From Planctomycetota bacterium (GTDB lineage Bacteria; Planctomycetota; JAJSAM01; JAJVHW01): DNA of 64,000 nt. Location: positions 43,861-107,860 of the forward strand of contig JAJRPF010000070.1 in assembly GCA_024280885.1 (NCBI GenBank), written 5' to 3'. The notes beneath the pieces are model-generated. The model had not been told where the DNA came from, did not search any database, and worked only from the letters and a program-made list of their open reading frames with translations. The translations under genes were made by a program, and so were the position numbers. Below are positions 28,007 through 37,244 of the stretch, piece after piece. The first letter of the stretch is position 1. Each line of letters begins with the position of its first letter.

Positions 28007-29488
28007 ATGAGCACACGAAATCGGGGTCTCGCGGGCTGGCTGTCACAGATCCTCCTTGTCCTGGTCGCGGCGACGATCGCGCGGGCGTCGGACACGCGAC
28101 CATGGGCCGTCGACGTGCTCGTTGGAAGTGATGCCGTGGTCTACGGCGAGATAACTGAACTCGACGACACGCACTACACGTTCCGCGTCGAGAACTGGAT
28201 ACGGAGGGACGAGACGGAGAGCAGCGCACGAGAGACGGTTCGCATACATCGATCCGAGGGCTCGGGCGGCGGGCAGCGTGCTCGCCCGTACGCGCTCGGT
28301 GAGCGGTTCCTCGCGTTCTTGGAGCGCGATCAGGCCGGGGAGTGGCGGACGCACGGCAGCAGCTTCTACGCGGAGTGGCTGATCGACGACGCCGACGCAC
28401 CAGTTTGGATCGAAGCCGTGACGGAGTTCAGCAGGGCGTACGTCGCAGTGGGAGATCCCCGCTGGGTCGCGGCTTGGCGCTCACTCCTGCGTCACGACAA
28501 TCCGATCACGCAACGACTGGCCGTCACGGTCCTCCCGCAGACGGCGATCTACAACCCCGGATGTGGTGACTTTGTTCCGCGAGGACTCTTCGCCCTCCTT
28601 GAGGGCGGTGACGTGGACACGGCAGAACTCGTCGCGCGTTTCCTCCCAACGATGCTCTCGCCAGCCGGTCAGAGTTCGGCACGCATTCAACTGAAGCGAT
28701 CCCGACGCGACGGTCCTCGGCAAGCGCGAGTCTGGTACTCCCTCGCCTTGAGATGTGTGGCTCCACTCGACGCGGATGCTCTTCGCATTCTGCTCGCTGA
28801 CCTCGCGGACGACGAGATCCCGTTGGATCACCGCAGATCTGCGGCGATCCAACGGATCCTTGCAGGCGAACCTGCTAGTGACGTCGCGCTCATTCACGAC
28901 GTGCGCGCGGAGCTGCTGGACTGGATGAAACTCGATCGCGATCCTGCCATCCGTGATGCCCTTGCCGCGTTCGTGCTGCGCGTATTCGATGGTGCCGATC
29001 TGCTGGAGAACTTCGAGGAACTCCCCGTCCACGAGAGGGCCGCAACGCTGGTCCGTTCACTCTCAGATCGCGCGGTGTCGGACGCGCGTAAACGTCGCAG
29101 TGATGTGGTCGCCCTCGAACGCAGTGCCGCCTACCGCGGGGTTTGGCCCCGTCTGCCCCTCGCTGCGGGGCGCTATCTGTCCCTCGCTGACCGGATGGTG
29201 GCTTGCGATCCACGAGCCATGGACTTTCGCGTCGCGGACCCCAACGAGGTGAGCAGGGTCGTGCGTGCGCTGCGGGCTGGCGTTGCCGCCCACGACGAAG
29301 GGGACTTCTCCGCGGCATCCGCTGGCCTCTACCAGGGCGTGGAGGATCTCGACCGCCTTGGGGCAGCTGTCCCTGCGCACCTCCCGCCCGAGCCATTGGA
29401 CGCCCTCAAGGAGCGTGTCGAGCAGATTGAGCAGTACGTCGTCGACCGAGCGGTTGAGAGGCTCTGGAAGGAGCGGGAAGGGAAGTAG
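28007..29488 (+). CDS. Secreted protein with helical repeats, function unknown
   Basis: The 493-residue product has a signal peptide (WLSQILLVLVAATIARASD). The first domain (about 35-120) contains VLVGSDAVVYGEITEL and GERFLAFLERD, typical of small OB-like secreted domains found in many uncharacterised bacterial proteins. Residues 150-360 are helical and HEAT-like (NPITQRLAVTVLPQTA; DPAIRDALAAFVLRVF). The C-terminus is a charged helix (ALKERVEQIEQYVVDRAVERL). No catalytic residue set is evident. It stands alone, with 213 bp upstream and 189 bp downstream free of genes. Confidence 0.7.
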   Translation: MSTRNRGLAGWLSQILLVLVAATIARASDTRPWAVDVLVGSDAVVYGEITELDDTHYTFRVENWIRRDETESSARETVRIHRSEGSGGGQRARPYALGERFLAFLERDQAGEWRTHGSSFYAEWLIDDADAPVWIEAVTEFSRAYVAVGDPRWVAAWRSLLRHDNPITQRLAVTVLPQTAIYNPGCGDFVPRGLFALLEGGDVDTAELVARFLPTMLSPAGQSSARIQLKRSRRDGPRQARVWYSLALRCVAPLDADALRILLADLADDEIPLDHRRSAAIQRILAGEPASDVALIHDVRAELLDWMKLDRDPAIRDALAAFVLRVFDGADLLENFEELPVHERAATLVRSLSDRAVSDARKRRSDVVALERSAAYRGVWPRLPLAAGRYLSLADRMVACDPRAMDFRVADPNEVSRVVRALRAGVAAHDEGDFSAASAGLYQGVEDLDRLGAAVPAHLPPEPLDALKERVEQIEQYVVDRAVERLWKEREGK

Positions 29489-29677
29489 CGACTGACGATC
29501 GCGCCGCCGATGACTAGCTGCCGCGGTGGTAGCGTCGGACGACGAGGGGCGCATGCGGCGGTTTGTGGGTGTGGGCGCTCCTCGGGTCGAGTCGTCCATG
29601 ACGTAGATGACCGCGCGCCGTAACCACGTCCCGGTTGCGAAACCGATGTCGGTCTTGCTTGTTAGTCTTTTGTTGTT

Positions 29678-31171
29678 ATGAGCGAGCGCGCGTCTTCTGG
29701 CCACAACCCAACCCACGGGAACTCTCCCGGGCGGGATGTTCGGCGGTTGCCCGGTGGGGCGGCGGCGCCGAGTGGCGGTGCTGGTGCGAAGACGATCGCG
29801 CTGCGCGAGATCGAGTTGAGCAAGGAGCGGGATCTGGTCCTCGGCCGCGCCCTCGCACAGATCGAGCGCGAGCGGACGTACGGGATCGATGGGGCCTCGT
29901 CGGCGGCGCATTGGGGTGTGTTGCATGGATTGGACCACGGACGTGCGAGCGAGTTGCTGCGTCTCGGGCGGCTGTTGCATGTGAAGCCAGAGACAGAGCA
30001 AGACGTGCGCGACGGCACGTTCACGACGCAACATGCCGCGGTGCTCGGAGGACTCGTCGAGCCGACGCCGGCGCTGCCGCCCAAGCATGCGCCGGACCCT
30101 GCCAAAGAGGCGGCGCGCGTCGCCGCCGAACGCGAGCGCCTGCTCAAGTTCGCGGGTCTTGCGAAGGAGAAGTCGCGACGCGAGTTGTCGCGGGCCGTCA
30201 ACCAGGAGAAGGAGAGCGTCAAGCAGCGAGAGCGCGTCACGACGCTTGTCTTCCACGTGAAGCAGGCCGCCAAGGACGATTGGCGCTTCGCACGCAAGCT
30301 CGCGAGCCGCAAGGCGCAGCGACCGTTGACCGATGGCGAGGCGTTCTCGTTGGTGGTGGCCGACTTCGTGAAGCTCTACGACAACGATGACGTGACCGGG
30401 CAGAAGAGCGTGCGCGAGCGGCGCGCGGGGCCGACATCAGAGAACCCCAATGCGCGCACGATCCCCGCCGAGGTGCGCCGGGAAGTGAAGCAACGCGCGG
30501 GCGATCACTGTGAATTCCCAGGATGTCCGAACGGGATGTTCCTCCAGATCTGTCATCTCCGGTCGCACGCCGATCGGGGCGATCGTGAGCCGGCGAATCT
30601 CGTTCTGCTATGCTCGCAGCATCACACGATGATGGACCTCGGGACGCTGCGCTTCTTCGAACGCACAGAAGCGGGCGTGGCGTTCGTGGACGTGCGGACC
30701 GGCGAGATCTTCGAAGCGTCCCCGACGCGACATGCGGCGGATGTGTTACCCAATTCAGCATCGGGGCTCGAGGGCGCGCAATCGTCTCTGGGTGTCGTGG
30801 ATGCGAACCACGGATCGACGGCGGAGGGCGCCGCCGCTTCGCACGCAACACCGAAGAGCGTCCCGACTTCGATCGACGCACTCAAGACGTCGAGTGCTCA
30901 CGCGTCGAAGGCGGCTTCGCCACCGACGACTCCTGAACACTGGTACGACGGTGATGCCGGTGAGTCGTCGGAGGCGGGCAACGTCAGCGAGTGCGTCCCG
31001 AAGTGGATCTCGGAGCCCATCTCTCCGGCTCTCGCCGAACGGTGCGGTGCGCACGCCCCCACGTGTGCGCGCAGCAGCATGTCCGCCGAGAGCGCCGAGA
31101 GCGCCGAGAGCGCCGATCGACGCTTCGAGGGCGCGCGACAACCGATGCCGGCAGGCACGGTCTTCACGTGA
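29678..31171 (+). CDS. HNH endonuclease-domain protein (DUF222/13E12-like)
   Basis: This 497-residue protein has an N-terminal helical region (about 40-130, with AHWGVLHGLDHGRASELLRLG and TTQHAAVLGGL) that resembles DUF222 of 13E12-type proteins. A basic coiled region follows, then an HNH domain at about 265-325: DHCEFPGC and CHLRSHADRGDREPANLVLLCSQHH, with the zinc Cys, catalytic His and Asn/His in place. The last 150 residues are low complexity, including repeated ESA units (SAESAESAESAD). Such genes are scattered, sometimes mobile, and thought to encode DNA nucleases; the target is unknown. No terminal repeats or integrase are seen. tRNA-Ala lies 213 bp downstream. Confidence 0.8.
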   Translation: MSERASSGHNPTHGNSPGRDVRRLPGGAAAPSGGAGAKTIALREIELSKERDLVLGRALAQIERERTYGIDGASSAAHWGVLHGLDHGRASELLRLGRLLHVKPETEQDVRDGTFTTQHAAVLGGLVEPTPALPPKHAPDPAKEAARVAAERERLLKFAGLAKEKSRRELSRAVNQEKESVKQRERVTTLVFHVKQAAKDDWRFARKLASRKAQRPLTDGEAFSLVVADFVKLYDNDDVTGQKSVRERRAGPTSENPNARTIPAEVRREVKQRAGDHCEFPGCPNGMFLQICHLRSHADRGDREPANLVLLCSQHHTMMDLGTLRFFERTEAGVAFVDVRTGEIFEASPTRHAADVLPNSASGLEGAQSSLGVVDANHGSTAEGAAASHATPKSVPTSIDALKTSSAHASKAASPPTTPEHWYDGDAGESSEAGNVSECVPKWISEPISPALAERCGAHAPTCARSSMSAESAESAESADRRFEGARQPMPAGTVFT

Positions 31172-31384
31172 CGATGCGGCGCATGCGGCAGACGAAAGGA
31201 CGGTGCCGGCGACAGGTTCGCGTCTCTTCGTCCATGGTGTCCAGGGCGCATGGCGCGACCCCGTGGCGCGAGTCCTCATGGGGGTCAGCCGCGTGGACGG
31301 ATCGGGGCCCTGGTCGGGTCCCTGCGCGCCGTCACGACTGCGAGGGCGGGTCGCCCAATCGACGCATGTCGTTTGTGGGCAACG

Positions 31385-31460
31385 TGGTGGAGCCAAAGGG
31401 AGTTGAACCCTTGACCTCTTGAATGCCATTCAAGCGCTCTACCAACTGAGCTATGGCCCC
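31385..31460 (-). tRNA. tRNA-Ala (anticodon GGC)
   Basis: On the minus strand GGGGCCA pairs with TGGCTCC in the acceptor stem, the discriminator is A, and CCA is encoded. The D-arm contains AGCTCAGTTGGTAGAGC. The anticodon stem CTTGA/TCAAG holds loop ATGGCAT, so the anticodon is GGC. The T-arm contains GGGTTCAACTCCC. The length is 76 nt including CCA. Confidence 0.97.
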
Positions 31461-31647
31461 ACCGAGGGTTTCCGGAGGCTGTCGGGCCATCCGAAGCGCG
31501 GAACATAGAAAGGGTGGCGGGGGGCGGTCAACGTTTCCGCAGTGGTGGTCCGCGCTTTCTCCGGCCGGTTCTCCGGGCCGGGCTAACCTGCTCGGTTCGG
31601 CGAACCGGAGTCGCATGCGAGGCGATCGGTGCCGTGGAGAGTGACCC

Positions 31648-34185
31648 ATGAGCGAGACGTACGACTTTCAGACGGTCGAGAGCAAGTGGCAGCGAGCCTG
31701 GAACGAGGGTGGACTGTTCACGGCTCCCGAGAACCCGGACCCGGCGAAGAAGACGTATCTGCTTGAGATGTTCGCGTATCCGTCGGGCGACATCCACATG
31801 GGGCACTTCCGGAATTACGGCATCGGCGACGCGGTCTGTCGCTGGATGCTCATGAATGGTCGCGAGGTGCTGCATCCCTTCGGCTGGGATGCGTTCGGGA
31901 TGCCGGCCGAGAACGCAGCCATCAAGCATGGCGTGCATCCCGGCAAGTGGACCCGCAAGAATATCGGTGTGTCGCGCGCGACGCTCCAGGCCGTCGGCAT
32001 GGGCTACGACTGGGAGCGCGAGTTCGCGACCTGCGAGCCGGATTACTACCACTTCACGCAGTGGATCTTCCTGCTCCTGCACGAGCGCGGGCTCGTCTAC
32101 CGCAAGGACGCGCCCGTCAATTGGTGTACCGAGTGCAACACCGTGCTCGCGAACGAGCAGGTCCAGGACGGGCAGTGCTGGCGGTGTTCGAGCGTCGTCG
32201 AGAAGCGCGATCTCGAGCAGTGGTACATCAAGATCACGGAGTACGCGCAGCAGCTGCTCGATGGGCTCGACACGTTGCCGCGGTGGCCGAATTCGACTCT
32301 CGCGTCGTAACGGAATTGGATCGGTCGCAGCGAGGGCGCGGAGTTGCGCTTCGTTGTGGCGGATCCGCCCGCGGGCTGCCCCGACGTGCTCGAGGTCTTC
32401 ACGACCCGGCCCGACACTCTGTGGGGCGTGACGTTCCTCGCGGTTGCGCCGGAGTCCGCGATGGGGCGCTGGTGCGCCGAGCACGGCCCGAATGCGGCTG
32501 CGGTCGCGGCGTACGCCGAGGAGACGAAGAAGAAGACCGAGATCGAACGTCTGGCGGCGAACCGCGAAAAGACGGGCGTGCTCTCGGGCGTGCACGCCGT
32601 GCATCCGACGACGGGCGAGAAGCTCCCGATCTACGTGGCCGACTATGTGTTGGCGTCGTACGGAACGGGCTACGTGATGGCCGTGCCCGCCCACGACGAG
32701 CGTGATTTCGCGTTCGCGAAGGCGCGCGATTTGCCCATCCGGATCGTGATCCAGAACGCCGACGCATCGCTCTCGCTGGAGACGATGGAGAACGCCTATT
32801 CACCAGCGGGCACCATGGTCGCGAGTGGCCCGTTCGATGGCCGCAACAGCAAGGAAGCCATGGGCGATCTGCTCGCCTGGCTCGGAGACGAGGGGATCGG
32901 CACCGCGAAGGTGACGTTCCGCCTGCACGATTGGCTCATTAGCCGTCAGCGCTACTGGGGTTGCCCGATCCCGATGGTGCATTGCTCGGCGTGCGGTGTT
33001 GTTCCCGTACCGCGGGATCAGTTGCCGATCGAGTTGCCGCAGGACGTGCAGAACTTCATTCCGGAGGGGCGTTCGCCGCTCGCGGATGTGGCGAGCTTCG
33101 TCGCGACGACGTGCCCGAAATGCGGCGCGGCGGCCGAGCGCGACGTGGACACGATGGATACGTTCATCGACTCGTCCTGGTATCACCTGCGCTTCACGGA
33201 TGCCCACAACGGCGACATGCCCTTCGATCCGGAGAAGGCGCGGCAGTGGTTGCCGCTCGATCTCTACATCGGTGGGGCGGAGCACGCCAACGGGCATCTG
33301 CTCTACTTCCGCTTCATCACGAAGGTGCTCCGCGACGCGGGATACCTCGAGATCGACGAACCGGTCGTGCAGCTCTTCCACCACGGCATGGTCGCGGACA
33401 GCGACGGCCACACGATGTCGAAGTCGCGTGGGAACGTGGTCTCGCCGATCGACAACGCGCGCGAATTCGGCATCGATGCGTCGCGGATCGCGATGTTCTT
33501 CTTCGCGCCGTCCGCCGACGAGATTCGCTGGTCAGAGAAGGGTGCGCACGGTGCCCGGAAGCTCGTACAGCGACTCTTCGCGCTCTTCACGGAGTGCGCG
33601 CCGTTCGTGCGCGCGATGCCGTTTGATGTGAAGGGTTGCGACGTCACGGGCGGCGCCGTGAAGGGGGACTCTGGCGCGTCGGAGGCGGCGAAGGAAGTCC
33701 GCCGTCGTGCCCACACGCTGCTCCAACGCTTCGACGTGGCGTTCGGCGGCGAGTTTGCGCTGAATACCGGCATCGCCGGGATCTACGAGTTGCTGAACGC
33801 GTTCCCGACGCCGGCGGTCGCCGCGGCGGCTGCCGACGCCGATCGTCGTTGCTACGCCGAGTCGTTGCGCGTGCTTTCGCTCGCGATGGCGCCGATTGCA
33901 CCACATCTCGCGGAAGAGGTGCATGTGCTCCTCGGTGGCGAGGGCAGTGTCTTCAACGCCGCGTGGCCGCAACTCGACGAGAGCGCTCTCGAACAGGACG
34001 AGATCGAGATCGCTGTGCAGGTGAAGGGCAAGATCAAGGCCCGGATCAAGGTGGCCGCCGACACTGATCAGGCGACGGTCGAAGCCGCTGCGCTGGCCGA
34101 TCCCGATGTGCAACGGGCCATCGACGGGCGCGAGATTCGACGCGTGATCGTGGTTCCCGGACGCCTCGTGAACGTCATCGCGTAG
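31648..34185 (+). CDS. leuS: Leucyl-tRNA synthetase interrupted by an in-frame TAA codon
   Basis: One continuous frame of 846 codons (stop included) spells a complete bacterial LeuRS, broken only by TAA at 32308-32310. It has YPSGDIHMGHFRNY (HIGH motif), the WCTEC and CWRC zinc Cys pairs, the editing domain with TTRPDTLWGVTF, TMSKSRGN (KMSKS) and the C-terminal domain. At the break the sequence reads STLAS-stop-RNWIGRSEGAE, where other LeuRS have Q before RNWIGRS, so TAA is one transition from CAA. GGAGAG lies before the ATG. The synthetase charges tRNA-Leu and is normally essential, so this is a sequencing error, a dying duplicate, or a recoded or read-through stop. Codon use on both sides is uniform. 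proS follows 119 bp downstream. Confidence 0.9.
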
Positions 34186-34304
34186 GACGCGTCAGAAGAC
34201 GTTTCTGCACCTCTCGGCACTCCCGCACGTACACAAGACCGACAACTTCCGCAACGGCTGACAAGACCGACCGCGGACAGAGAATAGAGAACAGAGAGAT
34301 CACC

Positions 34305-35741
34305 ATGGCCCGACGCAAGATCGCCAAGCGCGCAGACGACTACGCCCAGTGGTACCAGGATGTCATCGCCGAGGGGCAGATGGCCGAGCACTCGATGGTG
34401 CGCGGTTGCATGATCATCAAGCCGTGGGGCTTCGGGATCTGGGAACGCATCCAGCGCGAAATGGACGACCGGATCAAGGCGACCGGCCACGAAAACGCGT
34501 ACTTCCCGCTCTTCGTGCCGAAGAGTCTCTTCGACAAGGAGGCCGAGCACGTCGAGGGCTTCGCGCCCGAGTGCGCGGTCGTCACACACGGCGGCGACAA
34601 GGAACTCGAAGAGCCGCTCTTCGTGCGGCCGACGTCCGAGGCCATCATCTGCACGACCTACGGCAAGTGGGTCGAGAGCTGGCGCGATCTGCCGATCATG
34701 ATCAACCAGTGGGCCAACGTCGTGCGGTGGGAGATGCGGCCACGTCTCTTCCTGCGCACGATGGAGTTCCTCTGGCAAGAGGGGCATACGGCGCACGAGA
34801 CACATGACGAGGCGAAGGCGGAAGTACAGACGATGCTCGACGTCTACGCCGAGTGCGCCGAGAACGTGCTCGCTGTACCGGTCGTGAAGGGCGTCAAATC
34901 CGAGTCCGAGCGCTTCCCCGGCGCGGAGAACACGTACACGATCGAGGCGATGATGCAGGACGGGCGCGCTCTCCAGGCGGGCACGTCGCACGATCTCGGT
35001 CAGGTCTTCTCGAAGGCGTACGGGATCGAGTTCCAGGGCCGTGACGGCACGATGCAACACGCGTGGTCCACGTCGTGGGGCGTCTCCACGCGGCTCGTCG
35101 GCGCGTTGATCATGACCCACGGCGACGACGCCGGAATCGTCGTACCTCCGAAGCTCGCGCCGATCCAGCTCGTCATCATCCCGATCTACAAGGGCGACGA
35201 GCAGGCCGCCGAGATCAAGCCGGATGTCGAGGCGATGATGACGTCGTTGCGTGCCGCCGGTGTGCGTGTGAAGGCCGACCTGCGCGAGTACCTGCGACCG
35301 GGCCCGAAGTTCTTCGAGTGGGAGAAGAAGGGCGTGCCACTGCGTGTCGAATACGGCATGCGCGACAAGGAAGCGGGCAACGTGGTGCTGAAGCGCCGCG
35401 ACACGGGCGAGAAGCAGATCATCCCGATGGCGGAGCTTGCATCGGTGGCCGCTCCGCTGCTCGTGACCATCCAGAACGACATGCTGGAACGCGCGCGGGC
35501 GCGTCGCGACGCGAACACGCATGTCCTCGACGACTACGCCGACTTCAAGAGTCGCGTCGGTGACGGCGGCTTCTTCCACATGCGCTGGTGTGGCGCCTCC
35601 GCCTGCGAGACCAAGGTGAAGGAGGATACGAAGGCGACGATCCGCTGCCTGCCTCATGCCTCCGAGCCGGATCCGGGCCCGTGCGCGATCTGTGGCGAGG
35701 CCGCCGAAGGCGTCCGCGCGATCTTCGCCCGCGCGTATTAG
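34305..35741 (+). CDS. proS: Prolyl-tRNA synthetase, archaeal/eukaryotic type
   Basis: The 478-residue enzyme activates Pro and attaches it to tRNA-Pro in the cytoplasm. Class II motif 2 (WEMRPRLFLRTMEFLWQEGHTAH) and motif 3 (QHAWSTSWGVSTRLVGALIM) are intact, and FVRPTSEA is typical of the family. The bacterial INS editing domain is absent. The C-terminus carries a zinc-type Cys set (WCGASACETK...CAICG) and ends in Tyr (IFARAY), both marks of the short archaeal-type ProRS that also occurs in some bacteria. It lies just after leuS in the same direction. Confidence 0.93.
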   Translation: MARRKIAKRADDYAQWYQDVIAEGQMAEHSMVRGCMIIKPWGFGIWERIQREMDDRIKATGHENAYFPLFVPKSLFDKEAEHVEGFAPECAVVTHGGDKELEEPLFVRPTSEAIICTTYGKWVESWRDLPIMINQWANVVRWEMRPRLFLRTMEFLWQEGHTAHETHDEAKAEVQTMLDVYAECAENVLAVPVVKGVKSESERFPGAENTYTIEAMMQDGRALQAGTSHDLGQVFSKAYGIEFQGRDGTMQHAWSTSWGVSTRLVGALIMTHGDDAGIVVPPKLAPIQLVIIPIYKGDEQAAEIKPDVEAMMTSLRAAGVRVKADLREYLRPGPKFFEWEKKGVPLRVEYGMRDKEAGNVVLKRRDTGEKQIIPMAELASVAAPLLVTIQNDMLERARARRDANTHVLDDYADFKSRVGDGGFFHMRWCGASACETKVKEDTKATIRCLPHASEPDPGPCAICGEAAEGVRAIFARAY

Positions 35742-35817
35742 GCCACGCTACACTCTCTCTCCAGTCGGCTCCGGACGGTCTCGTGACCGCCCGGAGCCGC
35801 GTTCCCCGGGAGGCGCT

Positions 35818-36423
35818 GTGCCCAAGAATATCATCAAGGCTCTCTTCGCCGGCGGTGGCGACGACGACGACGACGGGACGATCGAGTCCGGCGAGGCGGA
35901 GGGTCGTGAGCCTGGCGGCCGTGAGCCTGCGGAGCGTCCGCGCAGTCTCGGTGACGCCTGGGAGCGCTTGGCCGTCTCCAATCGCCGACTCGAGGAACGT
36001 CTCGTGGCCGTCGAAGAGGCCCAGGCGCGTCAGGCCGAGGCCGCGGAAGCGCTGCTCGAGAACGCCAAGCGCCAACTCGAAGTGCTCCACGTCCTCGGGA
36101 AATTCCACGAGGCGTCCGAGAAGCGCGGACGCGAGATGGAGAACCAGATGCGTGGCGTCCCCGACGTCCTGCGCACACTGCCCTCGGCCACGCGCGAACA
36201 GGCCGAGCGCCTCTCCGAGATCGCCGCGCGCCTCTACGAGAAGGCGCAGGACAACACCGTCAACGCACTCAAGAGCGCGCAGGCGAACCATCAGCGTTCC
36301 ATCGAGGACCTGATCGACAAGAGCATCGGCGCCAGCCGTCAGTTGACCGTGTGGGCGATGATCCTCGTGGGCTTGGCCCTCGCGTTCTTGCTCTACGTCT
36401 GGCTCCAAATGCCGGCCGTTTGA
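35818..36423 (+). CDS. Coiled-coil tail-anchored membrane protein
   Basis: GTG at 35818 follows GGGAGG and gives 201 residues. An acidic N-terminal segment with a run of Asp (residues 15-19) precedes a long coiled coil (about 45-165, AWERLAVSNRRLEERLVAVEEAQ) and a C-terminal transmembrane helix (WAMILVGLALAFLLYVWLQM). No enzymatic domain is present. Such proteins often organise membrane-associated complexes. Transcription is probably terminated by the inverted repeat at 36431. Confidence 0.7.
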   Translation: MPKNIIKALFAGGGDDDDDGTIESGEAEGREPGGREPAERPRSLGDAWERLAVSNRRLEERLVAVEEAQARQAEAAEALLENAKRQLEVLHVLGKFHEASEKRGREMENQMRGVPDVLRTLPSATREQAERLSEIAARLYEKAQDNTVNALKSAQANHQRSIEDLIDKSIGASRQLTVWAMILVGLALAFLLYVWLQMPAV

Positions 36424-36430
36424 TCCCGCG

Positions 36431-36508
36431 GAGTCTGCCGCTCACCGGGCCCTCGGCGGTGTCGTGAACGGAGACGCGGCCTCTTCTGGCCCGGTTAGCG
36501 GCAGACTC
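36431..36508 (+). terminator. Inverted repeat after the coiled-coil gene
   Basis: GAGTCTGCCGCT at 36431-36442 and AGCGGCAGACTC at 36497-36508 are reverse complements. The pairing extends inward through ACCGGGCC/GGCCCGGT with one mismatch. It starts 8 nt after the stop codon and has no T-tract. A nested hairpin with arms at 36511-36519 and 36547-36555 follows directly. Confidence 0.5.
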
Positions 36509-36510
36509 GG

Positions 36511-36555
36511 GGAGTTGCTGTTCGGCGTGCTGCGCACGCCGACTTGAGCAACTCC
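36511..36555 (+). repeat. Nested hairpin
   Basis: Outer arms GGAGTTGCT (36511-36519) and AGCAACTCC (36547-36555) enclose a second stem, CGGCGT (36523-36528) and ACGCCG (36536-36541). All pairs are perfect. This is an uncommonly tidy two-stage stem between two other inverted repeats. Confidence 0.7.
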
Positions 36556-36568
36556 GGCGGGATCATCA

Positions 36569-36593
36569 TTGTCTGTGCTCGCTCCGCTTCGGC
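36569..36593 (+). repeat. Interspersed repeat, variant copy B1
   Basis: This starts TTGTCTGTGCTCGCT and then reads CCGCTTCGGC, differing slightly from the exact copies at 872-897 and 36731-36756. Confidence 0.65.
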
Positions 36594-36599
36594 CGCGAT

Positions 36600-36673
36600 C
36601 CCTGCCTGGCACCGGGCGACGGCAACTGTCGCGAGATTCGTAGCTCTGTCGGGGAGCCCGGTGCCAGGCAGGG
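36600..36673 (+). repeat. 17-bp perfect inverted repeat
   Basis: CCCTGCCTGGCACCGGG at 36600-36616 is the exact reverse complement of 36657-36673, across a 40-nt interval. It sits between two copies of the interspersed repeat, the same pairing of stem and repeat seen at 872-1049. Confidence 0.85.
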
Positions 36674-36730
36674 AAAGCAGTAACGCGGATGGCGCGCTGC
36701 GCGCGAGGACCGCGGGACTGCAGCGGCGTA

Positions 36731-36756
36731 TTGTCTGTGCTCGCTACGCTTCGCAC
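36731..36756 (+). repeat. Interspersed 26-bp repeat, copy B2
   Basis: This is identical over 26 bases to the minus strand of 872-897. It lies 57 bp after the 36600-36673 inverted repeat. Confidence 0.75.
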
Positions 36757-36934
36757 GGCTCCTCGTCGCTTCGCTCCTTGTCGCGGGCGAGAGTGGACGA
36801 GTGGGCTTGACTTCCGTGAGAAGGCCAACCTTGTGTCGCCACCGATTCGTTTCTCGGTTCTCTTGCCGCCCTCGGGCTACGGTCGGTGCTGCTCCTTTAC
36901 AACTCAACGGTCTCGATGGGTGCCGTGGCGTGGG

Positions 36935-37200
36935 CCGCGGCCGAAGTGCCTTCCTGGTGGAGGGTGCGAAGAGGGAAGTGGGGTGTAAGTCCCCCGCGGT
37001 CCCGCCGCTGTGACCGGCGCATACGATCTCATTTCGTGGGTCTTCATGGATCCGCGGACGCCACTGGGTGGAGCCCTGCTTGGGTTCCCCGGGAAGGTGG
37101 AGATGCGTAGACGTTCCGCCTGATGGCGTTGCACGGTCTTGATTGGCCGTGCCGTCGGGATGCGGAGCGTCGTGCCGGAAGTCAGAAGACCTGCCCGACG
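36935..37200 (+). promoter_or_regulatory. Cobalamin riboswitch
   Basis: The conserved cobalamin aptamer elements appear in order: GAGGGAAGTGGGGTGTAAGTCC (36971-36992), CCGCTGTGACCGG (37004-37016), GCCACTGGG (37060-37068), CCCGGGAAGG (37088-37097) and the B12 box AAGTCAGAAGACCTGCC (37179-37195). It ends about 45 nt before the btuF start. The stretch between the B12 box and the GGGAGAG ribosome-binding site is short, with no obvious terminator and T-run, which favours control of translation initiation. Bound B12 should repress the transporter genes downstream. Confidence 0.9.
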
Positions 37201-37244
37201 AGAGCTTCACGATTGCATCTCCGTGGACTGGGAGAGTGAAGCGC

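Larger units (their letters stand above)
36424..36934 (+). other. Intergenic cluster of three inverted repeats and two interspersed repeats
   Basis: No gene is supported between the coiled-coil gene and the riboswitch. In order the stretch holds an inverted repeat at 36431-36508, a nested hairpin at 36511-36555, the variant 26-bp repeat at 36569-36593, a 17-bp perfect inverted repeat at 36600-36673 and the exact 26-bp repeat at 36731-36756. The remainder up to 36934 probably holds the promoter of the riboswitch operon, but no -10/-35 pair stands out. Confidence 0.65.

Noticed and set aside
32344..34185. The second part of leuS as a separate gene starting at TTG 32344
   Set aside because: It is in the same frame as the first part, begins in the middle of the editing domain and has no ribosome-binding site. 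It is the same gene across the TAA.
37143..37244. A longer N-terminus for btuF
   Set aside because: The extra codons fall in the cobalamin riboswitch and its B12 box. ATG 37245 has the ribosome-binding site and a normal lipoprotein signal.
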